Shown one piece after another: positions 45,429 to 55,155 of a stretch of DNA of 64,000 nucleotides. Made by a program: the position numbers and the translations under genes. Each line of letters begins with the position of its first letter. Position 1 is the stretch's first letter. Origin of the DNA: Bacteroides sp. (lineage in GTDB: Bacteria > Bacteroidota > Bacteroidia > Bacteroidales > Bacteroidaceae); NCBI RefSeq assembly GCF_028690125.1, contig NZ_JAQVBV010000018.1, forward strand, positions 1 to 64,000, written 5' to 3'. Under the pieces are notes generated by a model. The model did not search any database, was not told the DNA's origin, and was given only the letters and a program-made list of their open reading frames with translations.

Positions 45429-45914
45429 TTATAAATTTTCTGTTAGCTTAATAATTCTGTTCGTTGCACTAACAACAGTACAATCTTTAGGAACATCTCG
45501 TACAACGACAACGTTTGCTCCTAACTTACAATTATCACCTATTGTGCAACGTCCTATGATTTTGGCTCCAGCCCCTATGTAACAATTATCTCCAATAGTT
45601 GGCGACCCATAATAAGGAGATTGTTTGTCATTGTTTGAACCAATCGTTACTTGTTGATAAATAGTTACATTTTTACCTATTTTGGCTTGATGAGATATAA
45701 ATATACCACTAATACCATGCGGGAAAATAGGTTCAGATTTTATTTCAGCTTGAATCCCAATCCAACTATTATTTTTTCGCAATAAATATTCGAAGGAACT
45801 AAGTCATAATTTTCTATTGCTGTTTGAATGTAAATATCGATACAAATTGTAGATGTTCTTAAATTTAAGTTTAATATAAATCAGAACAAATGGTCTAATT
45901 ACAAATAGTAACAT
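45429..45914 (-). pseudogene. Serine-acetyltransferase-like hexapeptide protein with in-frame stop
   Basis: Reading from ATG at 45914 gives 36 codons (MLLFVIRPFVLIYIKLKFKN ... NSNRKL), then TGA at 45804-45806. The same frame continues LSSFEYLLRKNNSWIG and the full beta-helix (GIFISHQAKIGKNVTIYQQV, YIGAGAKIIGRC, GANVVVVRDVP). A single base change, for example TGG to TGA, explains the split. The upstream gene ends 1 nt before this ATG, which confirms the long frame as the ancestral gene. A TTG at 45782 could restart translation of the catalytic part. It is therefore either inactive or a shortened acetyltransferase. Confidence 0.8.
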
Positions 45915-45915
45915 T

Positions 45916-46500
45916 TTAATCAATTGAATCAATGACTTTTATGAATTTCGCCGGATTACCGCCATACAATCCGTTTGCAGGTAAATTTTTGGTAATAACA
46001 CTACCAGCTGCAACAATTGAGTTTTCTCCTATTGTAACTCCTTTTAATACAATAGAATTCATCCCGATCCAAACATTATCCTCCAATACGATAGGAGCCG
46101 AAGCGGGAGATTTCATTCTTTCTTCGTAATTAACAGATACTCGATGCGAATTGTTATCGCATAAAATGACACCAGGACCTAAAAGGCAATTATTCCCGAT
46201 CGTTATCTTTTCATTACAATGAATTACAACACCATGCAATTTACAATTACTCCCTATAAACAATTCACTATCTGGCAAATAGGTCGATAAAGCGACCTTG
46301 AAGATAGACCCATTTGGCTCGGAGATAAATTGCACATTGGACGCCACTTTTATGCTTCCTTTGTTATTTATATAGCAAAAATTTCCATTGGCACTATCAA
46401 TATCTCCTTTAATGTCATGTTTGACAAGTAGTTCCTTTAGAGATAAATGTACAGGTATGCCCAGAAATTGTTTGATCGCTTTTTTAATAAGTTTTTTCAC
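45916..46500 (-). CDS. Hexapeptide-repeat acetyltransferase
   Basis: A 194-aa left-handed beta-helix protein: FIGSNCKLHGVVIHCNEKIT, IGNNCLLGPGVILCDNNSHR (catalytic-type His), NVWIGMNSIVLKGVTIGENS, IVAAGSVITKNLPANGLYGG, NPAKFIKVI. It is a likely sugar O-acetyltransferase. Its start overlaps the end of the GT2-TagF-like gene by 4 nt. Confidence 0.9.
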   Translation of the reverse strand: MKKLIKKAIKQFLGIPVHLSLKELLVKHDIKGDIDSANGNFCYINNKGSIKVASNVQFISEPNGSIFKVALSTYLPDSELFIGSNCKLHGVVIHCNEKITIGNNCLLGPGVILCDNNSHRVSVNYEERMKSPASAPIVLEDNVWIGMNSIVLKGVTIGENSIVAAGSVITKNLPANGLYGGNPAKFIKVIDSID

Positions 46501-48695
46501 TTTACTATTTTATTGATATGATTATATAATCGTTTGCAGTTTTTGTTGTCCATTAAAGGAAAAAAAATATTCACTCGATCAAGATAAAGGTCATTCATTT
46601 TTGCATTATTCTCCATCATAGAAGTTAATGCATTTATCAATTCTTCATGATTTCCAACAACTGGTCCGAATCCCATTTTATGATGAGAATAATACCCTCT
46701 GCCTAAATGCGTTGCAATCAATTGTGGATAATCCCAACAATAATACACGATAGGTTTTTTCATATAAGCAAAATCAAAGTGAACACTTGACACATCTGTA
46801 ATTAGTAATTTCGATTCTTTAAGTAATTGTTGAATTTCGGTACCATCTTCAGCAATTGTAATACGCTTGTTAGTAGTTTTAAATACGGATAAAAAGGATT
46901 TCATTTCGTAGTGTGGCTGAAATATTAAAGTATAGTTATACTTTTCAAGCAATAGAGATAGCTCTGGAGCATTTAAAAATTGATCTATTCGCATATAGTA
47001 CTCAGTTTCTTGAAATGCCTCTAACGATAAATTACTTAGAGTCCGCCTCCAAGTAGGCATAAAGAGCATTTGTTTTTTTAGTGTATTATTATGATGCAGG
47101 TTGTCGAACCTTGGAAATCCAGTAAGTAGAACCTGTTCTTTATTAAATCCAAATTTTTCAACTACGTAATCATATTCAGGCTTTGCTCCACAAACAAATA
47201 AATCTATATCAGAACTCTGTTTTCCGTAATAGGGTGACACATCTGCGTTAGTTATACCATGTTGTAGAAAAACATTCAAACAATTTAAGGGCTTTTGATA
47301 TATTTTTGATGAGAATCTTGTTCGTGGATATCCAGCATTATAATGCGAGTTAGCATACACTTTGGAAGCACAGAACAACAGTTTATGGTAGAAACTATTA
47401 TATTTGAGAGTGTTCTTCTTCGGAATACAAGTACTTTGGCTTGTTGATGATATATAATATACCTTTTTATCAGTAGCAGTATTTTGCAAATACTTAAAAA
47501 ATGCAAATCCATTATCTTGCATTGTGTCAACACGTTCTCCGATAAGCCAAATCTTTTTTTGTACAAAAAGTTTAAACGTGGAAGCCAATTTTTTATAAAA
47601 TAATATTTCAAATTTATCTGAAATAGAAAACAAGAATTGTTGCGATAGTATTCGCACCATCTTTATAACAAATAAAATATCTTTTGACTGTGACCAAGGA
47701 TTAGTAGCACATAACTGAATAAGCTGCATTCCCCTGTTTATTCGTTTCTTTTTGGAGTATATTGATATTTTCTTGCGAAAAACAATAAACAACAAAATAT
47801 AATATACAACTTTGCTATTAGACTTCAGCTCAAAATCATCTGACTTAATATGTTCTCTAATGCAATTCTCTTGTTCTGTCCAGTTAGGATTGTTCAATAA
47901 ATTAAATCGTTTTATTCTCCATAGAACGGAGAAACTACGTCTTAATGACTGCAATCGTAGTTCCTTATCTGAAAACTTATGTTTTAGTGCTAAAAAAAAC
48001 AGACGATGTGCATAAAAGAAATCATCCCAATTTTTGGGAGTATGCTCTTTCGGCTTGGATAAAGTACCCTCTCTATTTCTGTAATAGTAACAAGGTTTTG
48101 AAACAATAGATACTCTATCTATTTGTGAAAATAGTTCTCCAAGAAAAGGTTGGTCTTCACTAACAATGGGAAGTTGCTTTATATCTTTGATTATATCCCT
48201 GATGTACAACTTATTCCATGCAGGTAGCAAAGCTTCATAGAGAGAAGCGTTCGTCAGCACTTCCAAGACTGAAAACTTTCCTTTCTTTAGGTATTCACCA
48301 GTGGTTATGACAAGTCCATCATCAGAGACTTTGGAGATACCACACATTGCCACCTGAACATTCCCATATAACATAGCGTAATATAGCAATTCAAACATAT
48401 CTGTTGAAACATAGTCGTCCGAGTCAATGAATCCGACATATTTGGCAGACGCAACGTTAACGCCTGTATTGCGAGCAGCTCCTAATCCCTGATTTTCTTT
48501 GTGATTAACAATTTTAATTCGATTGTCTTTTTCAGCATACTGCTGCAATACTATGTTAGAACTATCCGGAGAACAATCGTTCACACAAATAATTTCAATA
48601 TCTTTTAGCGTTTGATTTATCAATGAATCAAGACAAGCCGACAGATATTTCTCTACATTATATATCGGAACAATTATTGAGACTTTTGGAGACAT
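46497..48695 (-). CDS. Two-domain GT2 plus CDP-glycerol glycerophosphotransferase-like protein
   Basis: A 732-aa fusion. Residues 1 to about 320 are a GT2 enzyme (KVSIIVPIYNVEKYLSACLD, VNDCSPDSSN, VGFIDSDDYVS near 88, SEDQPFLGEL). A positively charged, partly hydrophobic linker follows. Residues about 450-732 match the TagB/TagF (Glyphos_transf) fold: FLQHGITNADVSPYYGKQSS, DLFVCGAKPEYDYVVEKFGF, LTGFPRFDNL, MPTWRRTLS, LLITDVSSVHFDFAYMKKPI. Such proteins add glycerol- or ribitol-phosphate. No tagD- or tarI-like cytidylyltransferase is in the window, so the activated polyol donor would come from elsewhere. Confidence 0.87.
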   Translation of the reverse strand: MSPKVSIIVPIYNVEKYLSACLDSLINQTLKDIEIICVNDCSPDSSNIVLQQYAEKDNRIKIVNHKENQGLGAARNTGVNVASAKYVGFIDSDDYVSTDMFELLYYAMLYGNVQVAMCGISKVSDDGLVITTGEYLKKGKFSVLEVLTNASLYEALLPAWNKLYIRDIIKDIKQLPIVSEDQPFLGELFSQIDRVSIVSKPCYYYRNREGTLSKPKEHTPKNWDDFFYAHRLFFLALKHKFSDKELRLQSLRRSFSVLWRIKRFNLLNNPNWTEQENCIREHIKSDDFELKSNSKVVYYILLFIVFRKKISIYSKKKRINRGMQLIQLCATNPWSQSKDILFVIKMVRILSQQFLFSISDKFEILFYKKLASTFKLFVQKKIWLIGERVDTMQDNGFAFFKYLQNTATDKKVYYISSTSQSTCIPKKNTLKYNSFYHKLLFCASKVYANSHYNAGYPRTRFSSKIYQKPLNCLNVFLQHGITNADVSPYYGKQSSDIDLFVCGAKPEYDYVVEKFGFNKEQVLLTGFPRFDNLHHNNTLKKQMLFMPTWRRTLSNLSLEAFQETEYYMRIDQFLNAPELSLLLEKYNYTLIFQPHYEMKSFLSVFKTTNKRITIAEDGTEIQQLLKESKLLITDVSSVHFDFAYMKKPIVYYCWDYPQLIATHLGRGYYSHHKMGFGPVVGNHEELINALTSMMENNAKMNDLYLDRVNIFFPLMDNKNCKRLYNHINKIVK

Positions 48696-49597
48696 AATAT
48701 TTGTTTTATCTTTCTACGAATTAGTTTACAACAAAAAAAATATCCTAAATAAAAATCACTACACAATATTGTTTTTATAATTTTATATTTTGTTTTATAT
48801 GTACATTCTTTTGACCATAGAATATAATTATCATACCACTTATAATATACTTTTTTACAATCAAATCTATTATTACAAACACGTTTCCCAAAATTCAATA
48901 CCTTAACCCCTTCAATAAAATCATATCCTAATTTTCGGAAACGTCCCGTTACATTTGTATCGTGTCTTCGACAGTAGTCCAATTTAGCTGGTTGCTCTAC
49001 AACATCACCTTGCGAGGTGATGTTTGTCCACAGCATCCAATCTCCGACAAGTTTCATTTTCGACCAAAGATTTGTATCAACGCAGAAGTAGTTATCTTTT
49101 CTAAAAAGTACCATACTTGCATTACATATTCCATTACCCCATAATAATCTATCTCTGATAAAATCGATTCCATTATATCTAATATCTATCTCTTTCATAA
49201 TGGGTTTGGTATGGATTTTATCTATAAAAAATTGAATACCTGAGAATGCTAATACTATTTTGGGTTCTTTAAAATGAGGGGTTAAATATTCAAGAAAATG
49301 TACGTCTGCCAAATCATCACTCTCCGCAATCCAAATAAGTTCGCCTTTGGCATACGCAATGCCTTTTTCCCACTGTTTATAAGATGTTCCTCCATTCTGC
49401 TCATTATAGACAATATGAGTAACCTTGGGATGGTTTCGGTATTGTTCTATCACATCACGGCTGTTGTCGGTACTGCAATCGTCAAGAATAATCAGTTCAA
49501 AATTCTGAAACGTCTGCCCCAAGATGGAATTTATTCGATCGGGCAAATAACGAGCATGATTGTAATTGGGTAAGATTATAGATACTAATGGAATCAT
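48674..49597 (-). CDS. Glycosyltransferase family 2
   Basis: A 307-aa GT-A enzyme with PLVSIILPNYNHARYLPDRI, LDDCSTDNSRDV, LIWIAESDDLADV (DxD-like ESDD, about 88-100) and a basic C-terminal tail. It overlaps the next gene by 22 nt and the preceding Wzt gene by 4 nt. Confidence 0.9.
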   Translation of the reverse strand: MIPLVSIILPNYNHARYLPDRINSILGQTFQNFELIILDDCSTDNSRDVIEQYRNHPKVTHIVYNEQNGGTSYKQWEKGIAYAKGELIWIAESDDLADVHFLEYLTPHFKEPKIVLAFSGIQFFIDKIHTKPIMKEIDIRYNGIDFIRDRLLWGNGICNASMVLFRKDNYFCVDTNLWSKMKLVGDWMLWTNITSQGDVVEQPAKLDYCRRHDTNVTGRFRKLGYDFIEGVKVLNFGKRVCNNRFDCKKVYYKWYDNYILWSKECTYKTKYKIIKTILCSDFYLGYFFCCKLIRRKIKQILCLQKSQ

Positions 49598-50865
49598 TTT
49601 ACTATCTCATATTTATCAAACCAATTTTCTCTCATTATTGAAGATTTAATTATCATATCTTCACAAAAAAAATTACCAAATCCTTTTTCATCAGTTGTTA
49701 CATTAAACGACAAACTCGATTTACTTGTCGCATAATTTCTAATATTTCTAATTGCCACATCAAAAACAATTTTATAATCACCATTTGAAAATCTCAAAGG
49801 TGGAATTTTAAATTTAAAAATGTACGATCCAGGGTTAAGCGTTGCTTTCTTAGAATTATCATTATAATCAGCACGTGCTAATGGGTGTCCATAAGAACTG
49901 TTAATATTAAAGCCGATTACAAGTGATGGTATATCTTTACCGATTGTAACTCCAAATTCAATAATAATTTCCGAACTATTATATATGACAGTTCCTTTGG
50001 TAGGATAGACTTTCGCATATTCTAAAAACAGCACATCTTTATCACCTTCTCCAGCGTCAAATGACGATTGTACAATTTGGTCTACAATATAGGTTGCTAT
50101 AGTATCAGATATATTACCGGAGAAACAAACACCTCCTTTATCCAATAAAATACCAGTAGTGCAAAGTTGTCTCATACTTAACATATTATGACTAACAAAC
50201 AGTACCGTACGTCCGTCACCTTTACTCACCTCCTGCATTTTACCAATCGCTTTTTTCTGAAATTCTGCATCTCCTACGGCTAAAACCTCATCAACCACCA
50301 ATATCTCAGGATCTAAGTGTGCTGCAATTGCAAACCCAAGACGTACCGTCATACCGCTTGAATAGCGTTTGACAGGAGTATCAATATAGCGTTCACAACC
50401 GCTAAAATCGATTATCTCATCTATTTTACTGGCGATCTCAGCTTTTGTCATACCCATTATCGCACCATTCATATAGATATTTTCTCGTCCGGTCATTTCG
50501 GGATGGAATCCAGTTCCAACCTCTAATAGTGATGCAATACGTCCTTTTGCTCGTATCGTACCTGTTGTTGGAGCTGTAACTCTCGACAAAATTTTGAGTA
50601 GCGTACTTTTCCCTGCACCATTTTTACCAATAATCCCAACTACATCTCCTTGTTCTACCTTGAAGTCGATATTGCGTAATGCCCATACATAATCGGAATC
50701 AGCAGCAGCACTGCGGTCGTTTACACTTCCTATCTTTAGATAAGGATCTTCCTTGCCCCTTACATTCATCTGAAACCACCTATTCAAGTCGTGTGATAGT
50801 GTTTTAGTACTAACCAAACCTAAACGGTATTGTTTCGATATATTATTAAACTCTATTGCTGTCAT
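49594..50865 (-). CDS. wzt: ABC polysaccharide exporter ATPase (Wzt) with C-terminal sugar-binding domain
   Basis: Start at 50865 (MTAIEFNNISKQYRLG); the frame is open to 50925 but the extra 20 residues would overlap wzm and have no counterpart. Residues 1 to about 250 are the ATPase: Walker A GIIGKNGAGKST, signature YSSGMTVRLG, Walker B EILVVDEVLAVGD, switch VSHNM. Residues about 265-423 are a beta-sandwich (VIYNSSEIIIEFGVTIGKDI, YIFKFKIPPLRFSNGDYKIV) like the Wzt C-terminal domains that read terminal modifications of the glycan. Confidence 0.93.
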   Translation of the reverse strand: MTAIEFNNISKQYRLGLVSTKTLSHDLNRWFQMNVRGKEDPYLKIGSVNDRSAAADSDYVWALRNIDFKVEQGDVVGIIGKNGAGKSTLLKILSRVTAPTTGTIRAKGRIASLLEVGTGFHPEMTGRENIYMNGAIMGMTKAEIASKIDEIIDFSGCERYIDTPVKRYSSGMTVRLGFAIAAHLDPEILVVDEVLAVGDAEFQKKAIGKMQEVSKGDGRTVLFVSHNMLSMRQLCTTGILLDKGGVCFSGNISDTIATYIVDQIVQSSFDAGEGDKDVLFLEYAKVYPTKGTVIYNSSEIIIEFGVTIGKDIPSLVIGFNINSSYGHPLARADYNDNSKKATLNPGSYIFKFKIPPLRFSNGDYKIVFDVAIRNIRNYATSKSSLSFNVTTDEKGFGNFFCEDMIIKSSIMRENWFDKYEIVK

Positions 50866-50881
50866 TGCTTTTTTGAAACTT

Positions 50882-51739
50882 TTAAACAGTATCCATAAAA
50901 CTTCGTTGTACTCTGTTGAACACAACTATACCAACCACCATTAGTATTGTCATAAACCCAATGCTATAACCTAATAATGTCCAAGAAAACTCACCTACCC
51001 CCAAAACACTATACTTAAATGCCTCCACAATTCCTGTCACGGGATTTAAAGTCATTAACATATAAATATTCGGATTTTTGATGGTACTAAGCGGATAGAT
51101 TATAGGAGTTGCATACATCCATAATTGAATTATAAATGTAAACAACACTGTCATATCTCGATATTTCGTAGTCATTGATGATATCAATATACCAAATCCT
51201 AATGCAAGAAAAGCCAATAGTACAATTAATATAGGAAATAGGCATAATGTCCAATTTACTGAAAATGAAAAATCGGTAAACGACAGATAGTATACATAGA
51301 CAATAATCAGCAACAACAATTGAATACCAAGCCTTATAAGATTACTTGTTACAGTGGCTAACGGAACTACTAATCGAGGAAAATACACTTTACCAAATAT
51401 TGCCTGATTAGCAGTAAATGTTGTTGATGTTTTATTCAAACATTCTGAAAAATATTGCCAACACAAGATTCCTGATAAGTAAAATAAGGGTTGCGGCAAC
51501 CCATCTGTACTAATACCCGCAATACCTCCAAAAACCACCATATACATCAACGTGGTAAGTAATGGCTGAATAAAGAACCATAACGGCCCCAGTACTGTTT
51601 GTTTGTATTGAGTAACAATATCTCGCTTGACAAATAGTGTATACAAGTCTCTATAACGCCATAATTCAATAAAGTCAATGTCCCACAACTTATTTTTTGG
51701 CTTAATTATAGTGCTCCATTTCTTATCATCCATACTCAT
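50882..51739 (-). CDS. wzm: ABC polysaccharide exporter permease (Wzm)
   Basis: A 285-aa ABC-2-type permease with six membrane helices. The N-terminus is IDFIELWRYRDLYTLFVKRD and the typical motif is VLGPLWFFIQPLLTTLMYMV. It forms the inner-membrane channel with the Wzt ATPase 16 nt downstream. Start at 51739 or Met3. It lies 3 nt after rfbB. Confidence 0.93.
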   Translation of the reverse strand: MSMDDKKWSTIIKPKNKLWDIDFIELWRYRDLYTLFVKRDIVTQYKQTVLGPLWFFIQPLLTTLMYMVVFGGIAGISTDGLPQPLFYLSGILCWQYFSECLNKTSTTFTANQAIFGKVYFPRLVVPLATVTSNLIRLGIQLLLLIIVYVYYLSFTDFSFSVNWTLCLFPILIVLLAFLALGFGILISSMTTKYRDMTVLFTFIIQLWMYATPIIYPLSTIKNPNIYMLMTLNPVTGIVEAFKYSVLGVGEFSWTLLGYSIGFMTILMVVGIVVFNRVQRSFMDTV

Positions 51740-51742
51740 AAT

Positions 51743-52798
51743 TTATCCTTTATACATCTCTTGATAATATTTTTCATACTCGCCTGAAGTGATATTATCC
51801 AACCACTCCTGATTATCTAAATACCAACGAACCGTTTCCTCTATCCCCTCTTCAAACTGTAATGATGGTTCCCAGCCCAACTCTTTTTTCAACTTGTTAG
51901 AGTCTATGGCATATCGTAAATCGTGACCTGCACGATCAGTAACATACGTAATCAAACGCAAGGAGTGTCCATCTGGATTGCCTAACAACCTGTCAACAGT
52001 TTTAACAATCACCTTAATGAGGTCAATATTCTTCCACTCATTAAATCCACCGATGTTATAAGTTTCAGCAATTTTCCCTTCGTGGAATATAACATCTATT
52101 GCCCGTGCGTGATCCACAACATATAACCAATCACGTACATTTTCGCCCTTGCCATATACTGGCAACGGTTTGCTGTGACGTATGTTGTTGATAAAAAGAG
52201 GTATCAATTTTTCAGGAAACTGATAGGGCCCGTAGTTATTTGAACAATTGGTAATAACAGTCGGCATACCGTAGGTGTCGTGAAATGCACGTACAAAGTG
52301 ATCGCTACTTGCTTTAGATGCCGAATATGGTGAATGAGGTGAGTAAGCAGTATCTTCGGTAAAAAATGTTCCGTCAAACTGCAAAGAGCCATATACCTCA
52401 TCTGTTGATATATGATAAAATCGTTTATCTGCATAGTTGCCTTTCCACTGATTTTTTGCTGCTTGCAGTAATGATAATGTTCCAATTACATTGGTGTGTG
52501 CAAAAGTAAATGGATCCTTAATACTTCTATCTACATGACTTTCGGCTGCCAAATGAATCACTCCATCGATATTGTACTCAGCAAATAATGACACCATTTT
52601 ATCAAAATCGCAAATATCTGCCTTTATAAACGTGTAATTTGGAGCGTTTTCGATATCCGTAAGATTTGCCAAATTTCCGGCATAAGTCAATTTATCAACA
52701 TTGATGATATGATAATCAGGATATTTGTTTACAAATAGGCAAACTACGTGACTTCCAATAAATCCAGCTCCTCCTGTTATTATTATATTTCTATTCAT
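51743..52798 (-). CDS. rfbB: dTDP-glucose 4,6-dehydratase
   Basis: Second step of dTDP-L-rhamnose synthesis. A 351-aa extended SDR: GGAGFIGSHVV (NAD site), HLAAESHVDRS, STDEVYGSL, YSASKASSDHF (catalytic YxxxK) and NNYGPYQFPEKLIPLFI. It overlaps rfbD by 8 nt. Confidence 0.96.
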   Translation of the reverse strand: MNRNIIITGGAGFIGSHVVCLFVNKYPDYHIINVDKLTYAGNLANLTDIENAPNYTFIKADICDFDKMVSLFAEYNIDGVIHLAAESHVDRSIKDPFTFAHTNVIGTLSLLQAAKNQWKGNYADKRFYHISTDEVYGSLQFDGTFFTEDTAYSPHSPYSASKASSDHFVRAFHDTYGMPTVITNCSNNYGPYQFPEKLIPLFINNIRHSKPLPVYGKGENVRDWLYVVDHARAIDVIFHEGKIAETYNIGGFNEWKNIDLIKVIVKTVDRLLGNPDGHSLRLITYVTDRAGHDLRYAIDSNKLKKELGWEPSLQFEEGIEETVRWYLDNQEWLDNITSGEYEKYYQEMYKG

Positions 52799-53657
52799 AG
52801 TTTTGTAAATTTAAGATACATTTTTTTAGAGAATCAATCCAATGCGGAATAGCAATATTGAATGTATTTTTGATTTTTGTTTTGTCCAGCACCGAGTAAT
52901 GAGGGCGAGTAACTTTGCTGGGAAATTCAGAGGAGTGTATGGGATGAATCTCGCATTTATTTCCACTCATACTACAAATCATCTTTGCAAAATCATACCA
53001 CGAGCAAACACCCTCGTTGCTAAAATGATAGATACCCTTCTTGGTAATTTGGTTTGAGTTGATTATCATACCTATTGCATTTGCCAAATCACCAGCGTAT
53101 GTCGGTGTTCCTATTTGGTCAAAAATTACATTTAGTGAGTCTCTTCCATTTGTTAGATGTTGTATTGTCTTAACAAAATTGTTCCCCCACTGTGAATAGA
53201 GCCACGAAGTACGAATAATGATATAGTTGCAATCCGATGCCACGACACTCTTTTCGCCATCCAACTTTGTCCTGCCGTAAACACCTATTGGAGTAGTAGT
53301 ATGCTCTTCTGTATATGGTATATGAGCAACTCCATCAAAAACATAATCTGTCGAGATGTGAATCAGCGTTGCTCCAACCTCTTTGGCCACATTTGCAAGA
53401 TGTCCAACAGCAATATTATTCAATAAATTTGCCATTTTCTCATTCTCCTCAGCCTTATCTACATTAGTATAAGCAGCACAATTAACAATTACATCGATAT
53501 TATTCTTGACGACCATCTGCCTAATTGCTGCTAAATTCGTAATATCAAGTTCGGCCACATCAGTAAAGATATATCGTTCTTTACTTGTTTTGGATAAAAT
53601 TTGCATTTCAGAACCTAACTGACCATTAGCCCCTGTTACAAGTATGTTTTTATTCAT
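52791..53657 (-). CDS. rfbD: dTDP-4-dehydrorhamnose reductase
   Basis: Last step of dTDP-L-rhamnose synthesis (NADPH-dependent). I use the start at 53657 (MNKNILVTGANGQLGSEMQI), which leaves 288 aa, the family size; the frame is open to 53741 only because it shadows rfbC. Motifs: NCAAYTNVDKAEE, STDYVFDG and YGRTKLDGEK (YxxxK). Confidence 0.95.
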   Translation of the reverse strand: MNKNILVTGANGQLGSEMQILSKTSKERYIFTDVAELDITNLAAIRQMVVKNNIDVIVNCAAYTNVDKAEENEKMANLLNNIAVGHLANVAKEVGATLIHISTDYVFDGVAHIPYTEEHTTTPIGVYGRTKLDGEKSVVASDCNYIIIRTSWLYSQWGNNFVKTIQHLTNGRDSLNVIFDQIGTPTYAGDLANAIGMIINSNQITKKGIYHFSNEGVCSWYDFAKMICSMSGNKCEIHPIHSSEFPSKVTRPHYSVLDKTKIKNTFNIAIPHWIDSLKKCILNLQNYE

Positions 53658-54222
53658 AATAATTTTCAAAATAGCTAAACGGAGAATTAAATTCTTTGAA
53701 CAAAGTGTTTTTTTTGTCTTTGTCTGAGAGTATCGCATCATTAGAATTTATGCCCCAATCTATTCCTAAATTCGGATCATTCCACATTATAGCCCCCTCG
53801 CTATCTTTATTATAAAAATTATCACACTTATACTGAAATATAGCTTCATCGCTGAGTACAACAAAGCCGTGGGCAAATCCTCGTGGTATAAATAACTGAC
53901 GGTAATTCTCCTCTGACAACTCAACCGACACATATTCACCGTATGTCGGAGATCCGATTCTAATATCAACTGCCACGTCCAGCACCTTACCTTTAATACA
54001 ACGTACCAATTTGCTTTGAGCATAAGGAGGGCACTGAAAATGCAAACCCCTCAACACTCCGTAGGTTGACTTGCTTTGGTTGTCTTGTACAAAGATGGTC
54101 TTGCAGACTTTTTCAGTAAACTCTCTCTCTGAAAACGATTCATAGAAATATCCTCTATCATCTTTAAAAATACGAGGTTCAATGATAATAACCCCATTTA
54201 TATTTGTCTTTATTGATTCCAC
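53650..54222 (-). CDS. rfbC: dTDP-4-dehydrorhamnose 3,5-epimerase
   Basis: Third step of dTDP-L-rhamnose synthesis. A 190-aa cupin: EPRIFKDDRGYFYESF, GVLRGLHFQCPPYAQSKLVR (catalytic His region), GKVLDVAVDIRIGSPTYG and IPRGFAHGFVVLSDEA. Standard length. It lies 2 nt after rfbA and overlaps rfbD by 8 nt. Confidence 0.96.
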   Translation of the reverse strand: MESIKTNINGVIIIEPRIFKDDRGYFYESFSEREFTEKVCKTIFVQDNQSKSTYGVLRGLHFQCPPYAQSKLVRCIKGKVLDVAVDIRIGSPTYGEYVSVELSEENYRQLFIPRGFAHGFVVLSDEAIFQYKCDNFYNKDSEGAIMWNDPNLGIDWGINSNDAILSDKDKKNTLFKEFNSPFSYFENYYE

Positions 54223-54224
54223 GG

Positions 54225-55115
54225 TTATTTATCACCTTTAAGTTCATTAATAACTTTCAATAGGTATTGACCATAGTGATTTTTAATCATCGGCTGTGCT
54301 AACTCACGCATCTGATGTTCATCTATCCAATTATTTCTGTATGCAATTGCCTCTAAACAAGCGACCTTTAAACCCTGACGCTTCTCGATGACTTCAATAA
54401 AAGTAGATGCCTCACTCAAAGAGTCGTGAGTTCCTGTGTCAAGCCACGCAAAACCACGTCCGAGTTTTTGCACTTTTAATTCACCATCGTTCAAAAACTC
54501 TTGATTGACTGTTGTAATCTCCAACTCCCCACGTGCCGAAGGTTTGATATTCTTTGCTACATTAACAACCTTATTAGGATAAAAGTATAAACCCACAACC
54601 GCATAATTAGATTTTGGAACAGAGGGTTTTTCTTCAATAGATAGACAGTTTCCCTCCTTGTCAAATTCTGCTACGCCATAACGCTCTGGATCTGAAACCC
54701 AATAGCCAAAAACAGTAGCCTTGCCATTATCTTCTACAGCTCGTACAGAATCGGTCAATGCTTTTGAAAAGCCACTGCCGTAGAATATATTGTCCCCCAA
54801 TACCAGACAAACCGAATCTTCTCCAATAAATTTTTCTCCAATGATGAAGGCCTGTGCCAATCCATCTGGACTAGGTTGTTCAGCAAATGAAAAACTTACC
54901 CCATAATTAGAGCCATCTCCCAATAATCTTTTAAAAGAAGGCAAATCGTCTGGAGTGGATATAATCAAGATTTTCCTAATGCCAGCCAACATCAGAACCG
55001 ATATTGGATAATAAATCATTGGTTTGTCATACACGGGAAGCATTTGTTTGCTTACGCCCTTTGTGATTGGGTACAATCTTGTACCTGAGCCCCCTGCCAA
55101 TACTATTCCTTTCAT
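54225..55115 (-). CDS. rfbA: Glucose-1-phosphate thymidylyltransferase
   Basis: First step of dTDP-L-rhamnose synthesis. A 296-aa nucleotidyltransferase with [48 protein letters not shown] and [15 protein letters not shown]. Opens the rfbACDB run. Confidence 0.96.
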   Translation of the reverse strand: MKGIVLAGGSGTRLYPITKGVSKQMLPVYDKPMIYYPISVLMLAGIRKILIISTPDDLPSFKRLLGDGSNYGVSFSFAEQPSPDGLAQAFIIGEKFIGEDSVCLVLGDNIFYGSGFSKALTDSVRAVEDNGKATVFGYWVSDPERYGVAEFDKEGNCLSIEEKPSVPKSNYAVVGLYFYPNKVVNVAKNIKPSARGELEITTVNQEFLNDGELKVQKLGRGFAWLDTGTHDSLSEASTFIEVIEKRQGLKVACLEAIAYRNNWIDEHQMRELAQPMIKNHYGQYLLKVINELKGDK

Positions 55116-55155
55116 ATAAATATTTTTAATATCTAACTATTACAAATAACTTAGA

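Noticed and set aside
49594-50925. Longer Wzt start at 50925
   Set aside because: The extra 20 residues overlap the wzm 3' end and lack any counterpart in the family; Met at 50865 fits.
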